DNA from: Porogramme epimiltina
Lineage: Eukaryota; Basidiomycota; Agaricomycetes; Polyporales; Polyporaceae
Assembly (NCBI GenBank): GCA_900155495.1
Contig: FTLJ01000016.1
Span: 1-24,676 of the forward strand
Reading direction: 5' to 3'
Length of the DNA stretch: 24,676 nucleotides
Under the pieces are notes generated by a model, which was given only the letters and a program-made list of their open reading frames with translations, had not been told where the DNA came from and made no database searches. Positions 9,148 to 19,380 of the stretch are shown in pieces; within the stretch, counting starts at the first letter, position 1, and the number at the start of each line of letters is the position of its first letter. A program made the translations under genes and the position numbers.

Positions 9148-10479
9148 CTAGTATAACGTCACCGTCCTAACCTCTAGCACCCTCCGTTCACCCGCGTTCG
9201 CAAGGGCGTCGAGCACCACGGCTGCGTAGCGCTCCCCACAGTCCCGCCATTCCTCGTCCGACGCATACGGGCAACGCGCGCCCGCGCAGCGCAACTCCAG
9301 CACACACACGATGCGCGTGAGACCCGGGAGGCGCGCAAGGGCAGCGTCCGCCCCCGCGAGGTCGCGCGGTGCGAAGGGCGCGGTGTGCTCGATGCCCGTG
9401 ATGGTCAGCCTAAGCGCGCGGAGCGTCGCGGGGGCGCGCGCAAGGATGTTCGTGATTTCCGCGCCCGGGTGGCTCCGCACACGGGGCGCGCGGGTGCGGG
9501 GCTTGGTGTGGGTGATGGGGAGAACGAGAGGAAGCGTGAGCGTCAGAGACTCGAGGCACAGGCAGGGGGAGAGGTTGATTGCCTCCCAGGCTTTGAAAGA
9601 ATGGCGCATCAGCTTCTGGCGAACGAGGAGCGTTAGGTCTTGCCTACCGTGGGGATCATCCTTCAGTTGCTCGAATTCGCGATAGTGGACGTCTGGAGAG
9701 ACGGTGAGCGACACAAGACCTTGTCCCGCCTGCTCGAGAAGGCGTCCGGCCGCGCGTATCGCCTCTGGAGAGTTGCATTTTACGCTAAAGCTCTTGAGCA
9801 CGCCCGGGTCGAGAATCCGCGCTAGCCCGTCGAGGAGCGCTGCCCCGCAACTGCCGATAGAGAGCGAGCGAACGCTAAACGTGTGGGTGACTGGCTGCGT
9901 GCCCACGGCCGGCGTAGCACCACAGGGGTCGAAGATCAGAGGCGCTTCCAGTGAGCAGTACTCCACCTTGAACATGGAGAGGATGCGGAGGGTCCCGTCG
10001 ACCGAGGAGCCCGGCGAACTCATCCGAACCGTGAGCCTCTTCAGAGGGCGCGGGCAAAGGTGATCAGGGCTTTGGCGCCCATATTGCCTCGGGCGCGGGG
10101 GCGCGTCGATGCGAAGGTTGCACAGCGTCAGGGTGTCCATGCGCGGCGCTAGCGCAACGAGGCGGCAGAGGAGGGCGTGGTCTACCGTAGTCCTGCTCGG
10201 CGCAAGCGGAACGGCCGCGTTTCGCCCTGCGATCCGGATGCCGAGGAGCTTCGCGCCGACGCGCGGGTGTTTGTCAAGGAGCGCGAGGACCTCCTCTGGG
10301 CTGCTGACGGTTGCGGCCAGGTGCTTGTTGAAGACGAACTCGACGGCGACCGCGCGCAAACACGTACAGACGCGCGAACAGGAACGAAGGGCGTAGCGCG
10401 ACCCGGGTCCACGGCCGAACTGGGAGAGGATGAAGACTTTGAGCTCCGTTGGGAGGTTGCATAGCGTGCAGGAGGCCAT
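9148..10479 (-). CDS. F-box-like protein, single exon
   Basis: An uninterrupted minus-strand frame. I start it at ATG 10479 (MASCTLCNLPTELKVFILSQ), giving 443 residues. The frame stays open to an upstream ATG at 10641, but those 54 residues are low-quality and Ser/Thr-rich. Residues about 8-50 fit an F-box-like helix bundle (LPTELKVFILSQF, then CSRVCTCLRAVAVEFVF). The remainder contains leucine-rich, LRR-like strands (for example SVRSLSIGSC, LESLTLTLPLVLPI, TLRALRLTITGIE) typical of the numerous, poorly conserved F-box proteins of agaricomycetes. These proteins would act as substrate adaptors of SCF ubiquitin ligases; the substrate is unknown. Codon use is strongly G/C-ending, unlike the flanking intergenic DNA, which supports real coding. 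The ending RTVTLY-stop is at 9148. Confidence 0.65.
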   Translation of the reverse strand: MASCTLCNLPTELKVFILSQFGRGPGSRYALRSCSRVCTCLRAVAVEFVFNKHLAATVSSPEEVLALLDKHPRVGAKLLGIRIAGRNAAVPLAPSRTTVDHALLCRLVALAPRMDTLTLCNLRIDAPPRPRQYGRQSPDHLCPRPLKRLTVRMSSPGSSVDGTLRILSMFKVEYCSLEAPLIFDPCGATPAVGTQPVTHTFSVRSLSIGSCGAALLDGLARILDPGVLKSFSVKCNSPEAIRAAGRLLEQAGQGLVSLTVSPDVHYREFEQLKDDPHGRQDLTLLVRQKLMRHSFKAWEAINLSPCLCLESLTLTLPLVLPITHTKPRTRAPRVRSHPGAEITNILARAPATLRALRLTITGIEHTAPFAPRDLAGADAALARLPGLTRIVCVLELRCAGARCPYASDEEWRDCGERYAAVVLDALANAGERRVLEVRTVTLY

Positions 10480-10941
10480 TTTATCTCGATACAGCTTGCG
10501 GGAGAAGTGAAGGAAGCTGGAGGAGGTTGTGGTCGGTGGTGAGCATGCAACCCGGGCGTTTGTCGTCAGAAGCCCGAGCGCCTTTGCTTTGAACTTGGGC
10601 GTCAGTGACGTGATTTGAGGAATACGGACAATTAGGCTCAAGCTTCGTGTTTGTGCTTAGCAAATACCGCGTTGTATACTTGGAGGTCTCGCGTCCGCCC
10701 GCCTATTTGTGGGCAGAGACAGTGTGCCTTCTAAGTGGGTCTATATCAGTTCAAGTGTTAGTGAATGGCTAATCAATACGGAAAACATGAACCAAAACGT
10801 CCGAGAACTGCACGCGCCACCTTTCCACCGTCTCGCTGGTGCCTAAACACTAACAGCGCCTTCTCAGGACTATCAAAAACGCGAACGGCCAACAATCAGC
10901 CTCGCCCCACACCAACCGCGCCGCAACACTCACCAGGTCGT

Positions 10942-11433
10942 CAAGTTATACTGGCTGTTCTGCAGGCGCGCCTTGCGCTACCCGAGTGGTCCGTCCGCGA
11001 AGCGCGGCTCGTCACGCACCTCGATGCAGTAGTGTGCGACGAGCAGCGAGAGCGCCGCGACGCCCTCCGTCTCCGCGAACCCGCCTCCGACGCACCCGCG
11101 TAGGCCGCCCCAGAAGGGCGGCAACGCATCGCGCGAACAGTTACCCAGGAGGCGCGCGGGCTTGAATGCGACGGGGTCGTCCCAGTAATGCGCTGTGGAG
11201 GGGAAGGGGAGCAGGAGGCTAGCGGGCTGCGGAAGAGTGTGGGCGGAAGAAGCGAGAGCAGGAGACGTACGTGGTGCCTTCGCCGCGCGGGAGGGGAGTT
11301 TTTCGCGTTCTCGCCCGTGGCCTTTGCGGGTGTGAAGATTGTGGACGTCGTCTGTGCTCTTCCTGGGGATATCGACGGGCGGAAACCAGCGGTATGCCTC
11401 GTCGAGGATGCTGTCGGGCAGGCATACTGTCAT
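10942..11433 (-). pseudogene. Broken cytochrome P450, 3' end only
   Basis: The minus strand shows the last third of a P450: the K-helix ExxR (EAYR, about 11400-11389) in DEAYRWFPPVDIPRKSTDDV, a spacer with a possible intron (GTACGT...CGCAG around 11280-11230), HYWDDPVAFKPARLLG (the PERF element degraded to PAR), and the heme loop FWGGLRGCVG at 11115-11086, which fits FxxGxRxCxG. ETEGVAALSLLVAHY and EVRDEPRFA follow. An in-frame TAG at 10978-10980 interrupts the end; RKARLQNSQYNL after it still matches the family tail. No I-helix or earlier exons were found between 11434 and 12017, so the gene is truncated as well as interrupted. It would have been a membrane-anchored monooxygenase. Confidence 0.75.
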
Positions 11434-11954
11434 GGGCTTTCTCTCGCGATACCGTTCAAGATGGCCACGCGCGTAAGTAGCGATCGCAAAGCGGGGAAAT
11501 GTATAGGGGGAAACCAGCAAGCACTTCACGGCTCTGAAATCCAGGTCAGTGGTATTTCGAGCACTTTGAAATGGGCGTTACTGAGTTTGAAAGGCGGTAT
11601 CTCCGAAATATTTGCTAGCGCCTCGCTTATACCTTCTGTATACTCCCTCCTTCCTGAAGCTTCCTCGGTCATACACTTACGTTGAGATTCGAGGGCCATC
11701 AGGAACCCTGCCTGTGCTTTCCCATCGGTGCCCGTAGAGAACAGCATCTATGACCTCACCTTCATTGTAAGTCTTGTCCACGCGACCTGGGATCTGAGTG
11801 TAAAACTAATAACCTCCCCACGATGTTCGCTGTCGCAGTAGGCCGGCATAGACATTTTGACGCGACAATGTTAGGCCACTCGTGGCCGGGAACGCGCGTC
11901 GTGAAGATCTTTCGGCTGACCTTATCTGGAACGGCCTTACATACGAAACAACTC
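11434..11954. other. Intergenic, nothing firmly recognised
   Basis: This lies between the P450 relic (-) and the FAD monooxygenase (+). A minus-strand open stretch at about 11780-11686 (DKTYNEGEVIDAVLYGH) ends beside a consensus GTAAGT donor and could be an exon scrap, but I cannot assign it. Confidence 0.3.
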
Positions 11955-11962
11955 TTATAAAT
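11955..11962 (+). promoter_or_regulatory. TATA-like box upstream of the FAD monooxygenase
   Basis: TTATAAAT lies 56 bases before the chosen ATG at 12018, a plausible core-promoter distance for a fungal gene with a short leader. It supports the start choice. Confidence 0.4.
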
Positions 11963-12017
11963 GGACCCTCGCGACGCGCCGAACGCTCACATTCACGGCT
12001 CAGGTCATCTGCGCGAG

Positions 12018-13803
12018 ATGGCGGAAGCGAACGACAAGTGTTTTCGTATCGCAATTGTGTAAGCACGGGCCCCGTAACTCTTTATCGACACCAGACTGAT
12101 ATTATAATCCTCCAAGTGGTGCCGGGCTAGGCGGCCTCATCCTTGCTCTGTTTTTGCAGAAGGATTGCCCGAACTTCCGTGTCGACATATACGAATCCAC
12201 GCAGGAGCTCACCGAACTTGGCGCGGGGATTGGATTCTTCCCTAGGGTCTGGGAAATTCTGAGGTATCTTGATCTCGAAGAAGACCTACTCAAGCTTGCA
12301 GGGATCCGTGGGCCTTACGAAGAACGTTGGTTTGATTGTCCTAAATCCCACGTTAGTCCATGCGCGCTGATATGGTCTCCACCCACAGTGCGTCCGGTAA
12401 TCTTTCGGAAGGGAGACGAAGAAAGGGCTATTCAGCTAACAGAGGCTGTCCCGAAGAGTGAGTCGTTTCTTTCCTAACGGCTTCACGGGAGGTTCTCGCT
12501 GACAGATATCGTCCCATCACGATCCAGCTCGGGGATTCCAGAGATCTCAAGTCCAGAACCTCTTTGCTGCTCACCTACGTGACGCCGATCAAATGTTGCA
12601 CTTCTCGAAACGGCTGACGTCGTACGTCGAGCCCAAAGACGCTTCAGAGCCCATCGTGCTCCACTTCAAAGACGGCACCGAGGCAACATGCGACCTGCTC
12701 GTCGGAAGCGACGGTATCCGGTCCGCCGTGCGGCGCACTATGTTCACACTGTTCGCAGACGAAACGGAAAGTTCAAGCCCAGAGCAAGCAATAGTGATGC
12801 GTTCCATGATCGATCCCGAGTGGTCCGGGATAGTGGCTTATCGCGGGCTAGCGCCCACTGCGGCCCTAGACGAGGATGTAGAGCGCGAGACAAGGAGTGT
12901 GACAGTCGTGAGTTCATATAATCTTCACCCTCCTGCATCTCTCATAGAATAACCATCCGATCGTAGACTATGGGTAAGAACAAGGTGGGCGTTTTTCACT
13001 CCAATGTCTGTCGAGACTTCCAGGGCTCAAACACATGCTGTAGAGTGTTATAAGCTATCAAGTATCCCAAGGAAAGTTGGCGAACGTCGTAGCTAATGTA
13101 TACACACCGGGCGGAGAAGGTACCGTGTACACTGGTCCGTGGGTAGCTCCCGTCACAGCAGAGGAGGCCGTGAGGCATTTTGAGACATGGGACTCACGAG
13201 TCCCTCGTCTTTTGAAAGTAAGTGCTCTATTCCTGCCACCTGTTTCTTCGCACTGACCGCGACGTGTGCAGCACATGGAACACCCGTTGCTTTGGGCGAT
13301 ACACAGGGTCCGGAAGCTTCCTACCTTTGTGAGGGGCAGGGTCGCCCTTCTTGGGGACGCGGTATGTTATTCCCGCTATGGGGTGCGCCCGCTGCCTAAC
13401 ATGACCACACAAATAGGCTCACGCAATGACGCCCTTCCAAGCGTCCGGCGCCGGCCAAGCAATCGAGGATGGCTTCATTCTTGCGTCTCTTCTGGCCCAT
13501 CGCCCCACCGAGACTCTGTCAGCGCTTCCCGCCATCCTCTCCGCCTACGACGCCGTCCGTCGGCCCTTTGCACAAGACATTTCGAGACGCTCAGACGAAA
13601 ATGGTCATCTCAGCCAGCTCCGCCGCCTCGGGTGGGAGAACGTGTCCGCCGAGGAGAGTACCAAAGGCGGATTTGCGCCGGAGAGGCTGAAGGAGCTAGG
13701 GGACGCGCTGAACAGGTCTGTGAGCTGGGCAATGGATGGAAGTGCCATGGAGGAGCGAGACAAGGCCATCACGATGCTTGAAGTCGCATTGGGCGCGGAA
13801 TAG
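12018..13803 (+). CDS. FAD-dependent monooxygenase (salicylate hydroxylase-like)
   Basis: Seven inferred exons: 12018-12058, 12117-12457, 12528-12907, 12948-12973, 13055-13217, 13272-13361, 13417-13803, giving 475 residues. It has the three marks of class A flavoprotein hydroxylases: the Rossmann GxGxxG (FRIAIVGAGLGG, residues 15-20) with Glu40 at the end of strand 2 (VDIYES), the DG motif (CDLLVGSDGIRSAVRR, residues 189-190), and the GD motif (RVALLGDAAHAMTPFQASGA, residues 345-346), followed by GQAIEDGFILASLL. It would use NAD(P)H and O2 to hydroxylate an aromatic or polyketide-type substrate in the cytosol; the substrate is unknown. The start ATG gives only eight residues before the first beta-strand, typical of this family. 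Weak point: around exons 4-5 the family's GKNK-like segment is readable only with one base too many, so either the 81-nt intron proposed here is real or the gene carries a frameshift. Exon 2's donor and the downstream acceptor (70-nt intron) are also inferred. Confidence 0.8.
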
Positions 13804-13972
13804 CTGAACTCAAGGGGTTTGCTTAAGTGTCGACTCGATTCATTACTGGATGTAAGCTACTGGCGACTGAAGTATGTATGACGTATGGCGTGGATGGAAT
13901 ATGGTGACATACTGCTGACTCCCGTTGACTATGAGATGTTGACTATAGTGGGGGTGCTGCATGGACTGATAT

Positions 13973-13977
13973 AAAAA
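13973..13977 (-). terminator. RNA polymerase III terminator of tRNA-Ser
   Basis: On the minus strand five T residues follow the tRNA's discriminator base by one nucleotide, a normal Pol III stop. Confidence 0.75.
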
Positions 13978-13978
13978 G

Positions 13979-14072
13979 CGTCACCTGAGCGATTCGAACA
14001 CTCGCGGGCAAAGCCCAACCGCTAGCAGCTATGAATAGCAGGCGATCCCGTTAACCACTCCGGCAAAGTGAC
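13979..14072 (-). tRNA. tRNA-Ser (anticodon GCT) with a 12-nt intron
   Basis: It folds as a type II tRNA: acceptor GTCACTT paired with AGGTGAC (14072-14066 with 13986-13980), D-arm CCG/CGG with GAGTGGTTAA in the loop, anticodon stem ATCGC/GCGGT, anticodon GCT at 14039-14037, long variable arm GGGC-TTT-GCCC, T-stem GAGTG/CGCTC with loop TTCGAAT, and discriminator G. The anticodon loop is extended by 12 extra bases (14035-14024), the canonical nuclear intron position between 37 and 38. The long variable arm and the GCT anticodon identify the serine isoacceptor reading AGC/AGU. It looks intact and functional. Confidence 0.92.
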
Positions 14073-14358
14073 CTAAGAATCTTACTTTTGTGCATGATTA
14101 TGATGACATCCTTTCGTTGCTAGAAGAGCCTATGCGGCGCGAGAGTCAAAAATACAGCGACATTCGTGTCATGTAGAAACATTCATCAGTATGCGTGTAG
14201 AAGGGTATCGTATGAGTGCGCAACATTACATCCTCCCCGTTACAACAAACCAAACAGATAATTTACGATTGTGTATTGTACTTCCGACCACCTTCGTCCA
14301 TGGCGTGTGCTGAACGCTCGGTCGCCACACGCCTTGGGAGCGCGAATCGCGGCGGCTC

Positions 14359-17265
14359 TCAACCTCCCGTCAGGCTAGACTCGCTGCGATTCGATGGTGT
14401 CCGTGACATGTACGATGCAGCAGGGATCGTAAGGGAGCTGGTCTCTTCCATTCGGACCTCTCGCGCATGCGCTTGCCGCACGTACGCATACCGCTGGAAG
14501 TGATTCAGCGCCTGCAAGTACTGCACGCCGATCTGAAAGGGGGTGTACGTCATTAAGCGGAGAACCGAAAGATACGAGGAAGAGACTTACAGGGTATGCA
14601 CGAAGCTCGTTGAAGATGTCGACCGTCAGATCGCGCACCGCCTCTTGTTGGTGGAAGAGCCCGAAGCTCAGTGGCTGCAGGCCGTGCAGATGCGGCGGGA
14701 GACAGGACAGGAGCTATAGCGGAAGACGGAGCTGTAAGTGAGTTGTCACGAGGGGCACAGCAGGACCGCACCTCTGTCACATGGTCGTACGTGTACAGGT
14801 TCTCCGCCAATGCGCGGAAGATCGCCTCCGCCTCCCTGTCTGATATGCTCTTCGCGTATCTTAGGCGCGCCAGCTGATGGAGTAGGTCGAAACCTTGTAT
14901 TGGTTTCGTTGCGAGCGAGTGCTTGATGTCCTGTGCCGCCACGATGTCAGCCATGTCAGTGGCGTCCATTTCCCCCGGTGCCTCGGAAACTTACCTCTTG
15001 GAAGAGCTTATAGCAGCAGTCCGTCTTCCTCCAGGCCTCGATTCGGCCTAAGTTGACAGCAAGCTCTTTGGACCCCGCCATGTCGTCCGTGAAAAACGCG
15101 CCACTCCCCAATCGCGGCTTCTCCCCCGGGCGTTCAGAATAAGCTGAGGTTGGGTAGCCGATAGTTGTTGTCCCGGTAGCGTCCTCCTCATAGCGTGAAG
15201 CAACGTGCACGAAGCGCATCGCGTATTCAGTGAACTTGGCACGTATGTGTGCCTCCGAGTAGTGCGCCGCGATAGCGCTAAGAATCTGGTGTACGAAAGC
15301 GGGTGCATTGAGCTTGTGAGAAGAAATACAATAAGAAAGGCACGCAACGCACGTCGTCCATGAAGACGTTGTCGGCGCTGTCGGGCCGCCCGGTGAATTC
15401 GGGCTTCTGCGTCGACGCGCCCTCTTTCGTGGGGACGCGCACGACTTCATCCTCCCCTCCCGTCGACGTCTCGGCCCTAATCGTGCCTGAGCGTATGATG
15501 ATGGGATTTGACGCCGCTGCCCACGACGCGGGGTGGTTGTGGAAGATGTCTTTGTGCACGACCATGCGGTTCGTGCCAATGTCGCACAAGAGGTCCCACG
15601 AGCCGGCGGCTTCGAAGATGGGGTTGGTCACGCCGGCGATATATCCAGGGCTGAGTCCATTGTCGTGAGCAGCAAGTTACGGCTGAGCGTGTGCAGCACT
15701 CACACGTTCTCCCATTCCTCGCGGTTGATGAGGGTGGCGTAAGGAAATGCACGCTTGATGAAGCCTCTCAATACAACGCCACACCCCGAGCCTAGAGCGC
15801 AGGCTGCCAGGACGTGGTTCGAGACGTTCTCCGCGAGTTTATGGTGGCCAAGGAAAATGATCCGCTTTCCCGTGATTAGAGCGTTGAATAGGACGATCAC
15901 GGGAGGAGTGAGTGTCCCGTTCGTATGGAGATGCGGGTGTTGCGGGCCGGACATAGTGGTAATGTGTTGCGAGAAGGTCGCGCAGAGCGTCGTCAAAGAA
16001 CCCTGTAGGCAATTGAGCACGCCACGCCCGTCGCAAGGTAACGTAAGCCACGCACCTCTCCGACCTCCTCAGGGAACGTCGAAAGGGGGACCTTGACAGG
16101 GAGCACATGCTCGTTGTAGTTGATGGCCGTATGGAAGAAATGCGAGTCTCTCCGCGCATTCGCCGCGCTACCGAACGACGGCGCATTCTCACCTGTCCGC
16201 CCGTACGCGCCGTGCGACGAAGACGAGGAGGCGTCTGTAGACCGCCGCCCCCGCGCGCCACTGCTCACACTGCTGCTGCTCGCGCTTGCAGTGGCGACGA
16301 ATCCCATCTGATCCAGCCCGCTCTCGTCACCGACCCACACTGCGCTCCCATCCAGAGAGAAAGAGGCTTCAGAGGGCGACGACGCGCCCCGGGCTTGTTG
16401 CGTCGCTGCCTGCTTGTGGTTGCCCTCCGCGCCATTCTTCGCGGGCCCGGTCTTGCCACCACGCGCGAGGTCATCGAAGCTGATGCGTGAATCGCCCGAG
16501 TTGGATGGTTTGTGGCCCGGACGTGACGTTGGGGGTGCTGGCGGGAACTGCGTCGTTTGCTGCGTCGCTGTGGTAGGATCAGAGAATATGCCTTGTTCGT
16601 CGTACCGCCCTAGGAGAACGTCCTGGCGCTCGGTGTGACGCATGATGAGTTTCTCGTAGCGCGTCAGGATGGGCATCTTGCTAAAGTCCATAGCATTCAC
16701 CGCGTCAAAGAGGCGGGCGAGGCAGTCTTGGGAGGGGTTCATGAAGTAGTCTTCAAGCGCGAGTAGGAGGACCGGCTTGAAGATTTGGACGAAGGGATAT
16801 CGCGTGCATATAGCCATCGCCTTCACGATAGCACCTCTGCCACCGTTGAGGACTGAGCGGGGTACGAGAATATGCGTGCTCACCTCCTCGCCGACTTGTC
16901 CAGCCGTGTCCGCACCAAGTTGATGACATACAACATCTTCGACCCCTCATCATCCTCATCCTCGACGTCATCGCTGTCCAGCGCGAGAGGCGGTTTGATT
17001 GTGTTGAAGGGCGTCTGGTTGAGGAAGAACACGGTCCAATCTGCCGGTTGCCTCTCCGCGCCGTCCGGAAGCATGAGGTTGGCAAGGAGGCTGCAGGGGC
17101 GCGCATACGTGTGAGATTGAGATATGCGTCACGGCGTGTTTGAGAGTCCGCGCACCCTTCATCTGTCCCGAGGGGTTGAGGGAACTGGTACGTCAACTGG
17201 GCGCCGCGGTCGATGTCGAAATCGGCAACGAGGACGAAGGAGCAGTGTTGTGCATCGCTGGACAT
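14359..17265 (-). CDS. AFI1: Afi1/Mesa-type polarity protein (DENN-related)
   Basis: Nine inferred exons on the minus strand: 17265-17156, 17090-16884, 16836-16056, 16002-15704, 15650-15353, 15285-14995, 14930-14772, 14713-14591, 14532-14359. Introns are 47-67 nt, all phases agree, and the product is 813 residues. The N-terminus (CSFVLVADFDIDRGAQLTYQ, then LLANLMLPDGAERQPADWTV) matches the Arf3-docking Afi1 domain. After a Ser/Thr-rich spacer (about 200-330), PVIVLFNALITGKRIIFLGH and GFIKRAFPYATLINREEWEN, PGYIAGVTNPIFE and WDLLCDIGTNRMVVHKD form the polarity-axis-stabilising, DENN-like region. The C-terminal helices (LRYAKSISDREAEAIFRALA, IGVQYLQALNHFQRYAYVRQ) complete it. Relatives (yeast Afi1, Aspergillus MesA, often called spindle pole body-interacting protein) link Arf-type GTPase signalling to polarised growth at the hyphal tip. 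The start is the ATG just before the first conserved strand. It is the best-preserved gene in the window. Confidence 0.88.
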
Positions 17266-18240
17266 CGCGGCCGGAGTGTCCCGCCGATGCTGTTGCCTGT
17301 GCGACGGGTGCGACGGGTGCCGACGAGAGGCGGGGCAGGTGGAGTGGGGAGGAGATGGCGGGTGCACGGAGAGTCGCGCGCGCCGCGTTGATGGTCCGCG
17401 GTGCCGGCAACGCGTCGATCACCTTGGGTCTCTACTCTCACCTGCCTCCCGCCCCCTTTCTTCGTAGCTCAGACCGGGACAGCCCATCGTACTGGGCAAC
17501 GCCTCCCGAATCTTATGATGAGTACAACCTCCACTCGATCGTTTCCCTATGCTTCGCTGCTGAGGGAGTTCTGCGTGCTATTTCTACTGAGCACCGCTCT
17601 CCTGCTAGTACGGCGATCAAAGTTTGGACACCTGCGTCATACACCGGTGATGAATAGCGACCAACGTGACAACGTAAGTGTAAACATCTATGGAAGACTG
17701 TACCTAGACAGTTGAGCTGGGTGAAGTGGGGAATAGCTAGGTGGTTGCCACAGTATGGACGTAGCTGCAGATTAACGTCAGTGGGTTCGTGTCAGTGAGT
17801 TACGACGTCGACACCGCATATCGTGTATACTTGTATTGATATCATCTTCAATCCAGACATCCCTCTATGTTGAGTAGCTGCGTATAGGCACAATATACAT
17901 ATACGCCACCTTTTGGTGCCAAAATTGTGCCATTACGTGCGCGAGAACTCGACATCTGAACAGATACTGCCGTCTTCGCGTACCTCAACTCGAAGGCATC
18001 GAGTCTCCAACGTCGGCGCAGCGACACTGTGGAACTTTCTACGTTGCGACGACGCTGAACAAGCACTGGACCTCCCGGTCTTGGCGATCCGCACTCAACA
18101 TACAATCTGTGAATAAGTTGTCCGAAATGGGAACGACGAAGAGACAAACATAGGCCATGATTCAGCACCCCATGTCATGCGTTCAACACGAGCACGAAAG
18201 ACGCAAGAACATAAACAGATCATCCGCCTCGCGGCACCTC
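17266..18240. other. Upstream region of AFI1-like gene; no other gene seen
   Basis: The first 150 bases upstream of the AFI1-like start are pyrimidine-rich on that strand and likely hold its promoter and leader. The rest shows only overlapping short frames on both strands. A small palindrome, TTTTGG-TG-CCAAAA, sits near 17912-17925. No RNA gene or mobile element was recognised. Confidence 0.4.
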
Positions 18241-19380
18241 TCTCCCCCCAACTACGTCGCGCCGCCCAACACATGCCCACCCCCCAACAGTGCTCAGCCT
18301 CGCGTCGCCACACAACGTACCCCTGCTCGCCCGGCCTCACCACGAAGCCGCCGCGCAATGCGCATTCCCCGAGTCCCCGCTCCAGCGAGGCGGGCCGCGA
18401 GGCGGCCGCTGGCGAGCTTCCAGCAGCCGCCCTCACGTAAGCCCCGCACGGCCGTCCTACGGCCTCGCGGACCCGTCGCCGCGCGCGGCGGAAGCCCCGC
18501 TCGAGGGCCGCGCGCCGGGGCCCTGGCCCCTGGCCAGACGTTCGAATCGCGCGCCCGCACGCCTGCACGCCCGCGCCCGCGTCCGGGGTGCTGGTCCCGT
18601 CGGCGATCCCGGACCAGCGACGCTGATGGCAGCCACCGAGCCGCCGCGCCGCCGCGGTGGGCCCGACGGTGGCGCGCTTCGCGCACGGCGTCGCCGCCGC
18701 TGTGGCCTCGTTCGGGCTTACAGCCCGTTGCGAGCTGCCGGCGCCGCTGTCCTGCAGCGGCTCCAGCGCGCGAGGGGGCTGTATCGACGGTGAGAGAAGC
18801 GTTCCCGGTCGCCGTCGTCTCGGGCCTTCAGTCGTGAAGCTGACGTAGCGCATGTGCATTGCTAGGACATCCTCGGGCAGACGCCCGGGCAGACGACGTC
18901 GGGGCAGTGCAGGGTGCTGCCCGGGGCCCCCTCAAGGACCGTTCGCTGGCAGCCCTGCAGCGTCCTTGGATGCCGCAGCCGCGCTGGCGAGCCTGAGTGC
19001 TGGGGACCACGGCCGAGAGCGCATGGGCTGCAGGAAGGCTGCCGCACGTCACGGACGCGCCTCGCGGACGGCCCACGAGGAGGCCCTCGGTGTTTGGAAG
19101 CCGCTGCGCGCATGTGCAGCAGCCCCGGTGGCGCGAGGGCGAGAAGGCGCGAAGACCCTCCAGACGGCGGATTCTCCGGCGGCCGTATTCAACTACCGTC
19201 GGGCCCGGAGCTTCACGCGAGCCGAACCCGCCCGGGGCGCTGTCGACTGGAAGCGGCGGGCTGCCGTATCTGGGCTCGTCGCTTCGCCCGACTGTCTGCT
19301 CGTCCCTTCTGAGTCTGTGGCGGGCGGTCGGGGTGACGTTGCGGGCGCATGGGCGGTGTGTCTCGGATATATCTAGGTGA
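18241..19380. other. G+C-rich block of unknown nature
   Basis: This block is clearly richer in G+C than its flanks. Several frames on both strands stay open for 130-250 codons, as expected when stop codons are rare. Their translations are Arg/Ala/Pro-rich with no motif I recognise. It may be coding debris, a long exon of a divergent disordered protein, or a G+C-rich non-coding patch; I cannot choose. No gene is called. Confidence 0.4.

Noticed and set aside
10177..10550. Open frames on both strands inside the F-box-like gene
   Set aside because: They are shadows of the G+C-rich coding frame of that gene.
10480..10641. Extending the F-box-like protein to the upstream ATG at 10641
   Set aside because: The extra 54 residues are Ser/Thr-rich without resemblance to the family, and the ATG at 10479 directly precedes the F-box-like helix.
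12341..12395. A 37-nt intron in exon 2 of the FAD monooxygenase (GTTAGT...CCCACAG)
   Set aside because: Removing it shifts the frame and meets a stop within a few codons, while reading through keeps the frame and RPVIFRKGDE.
18095..18859. A 254-codon minus-strand open frame, with a 226-codon plus-strand frame opposite it
   Set aside because: In G+C-rich DNA stops are rare, and several frames on both strands are open at once. The translations are Arg/Ala/Pro-rich with no motif, so neither is preferred.
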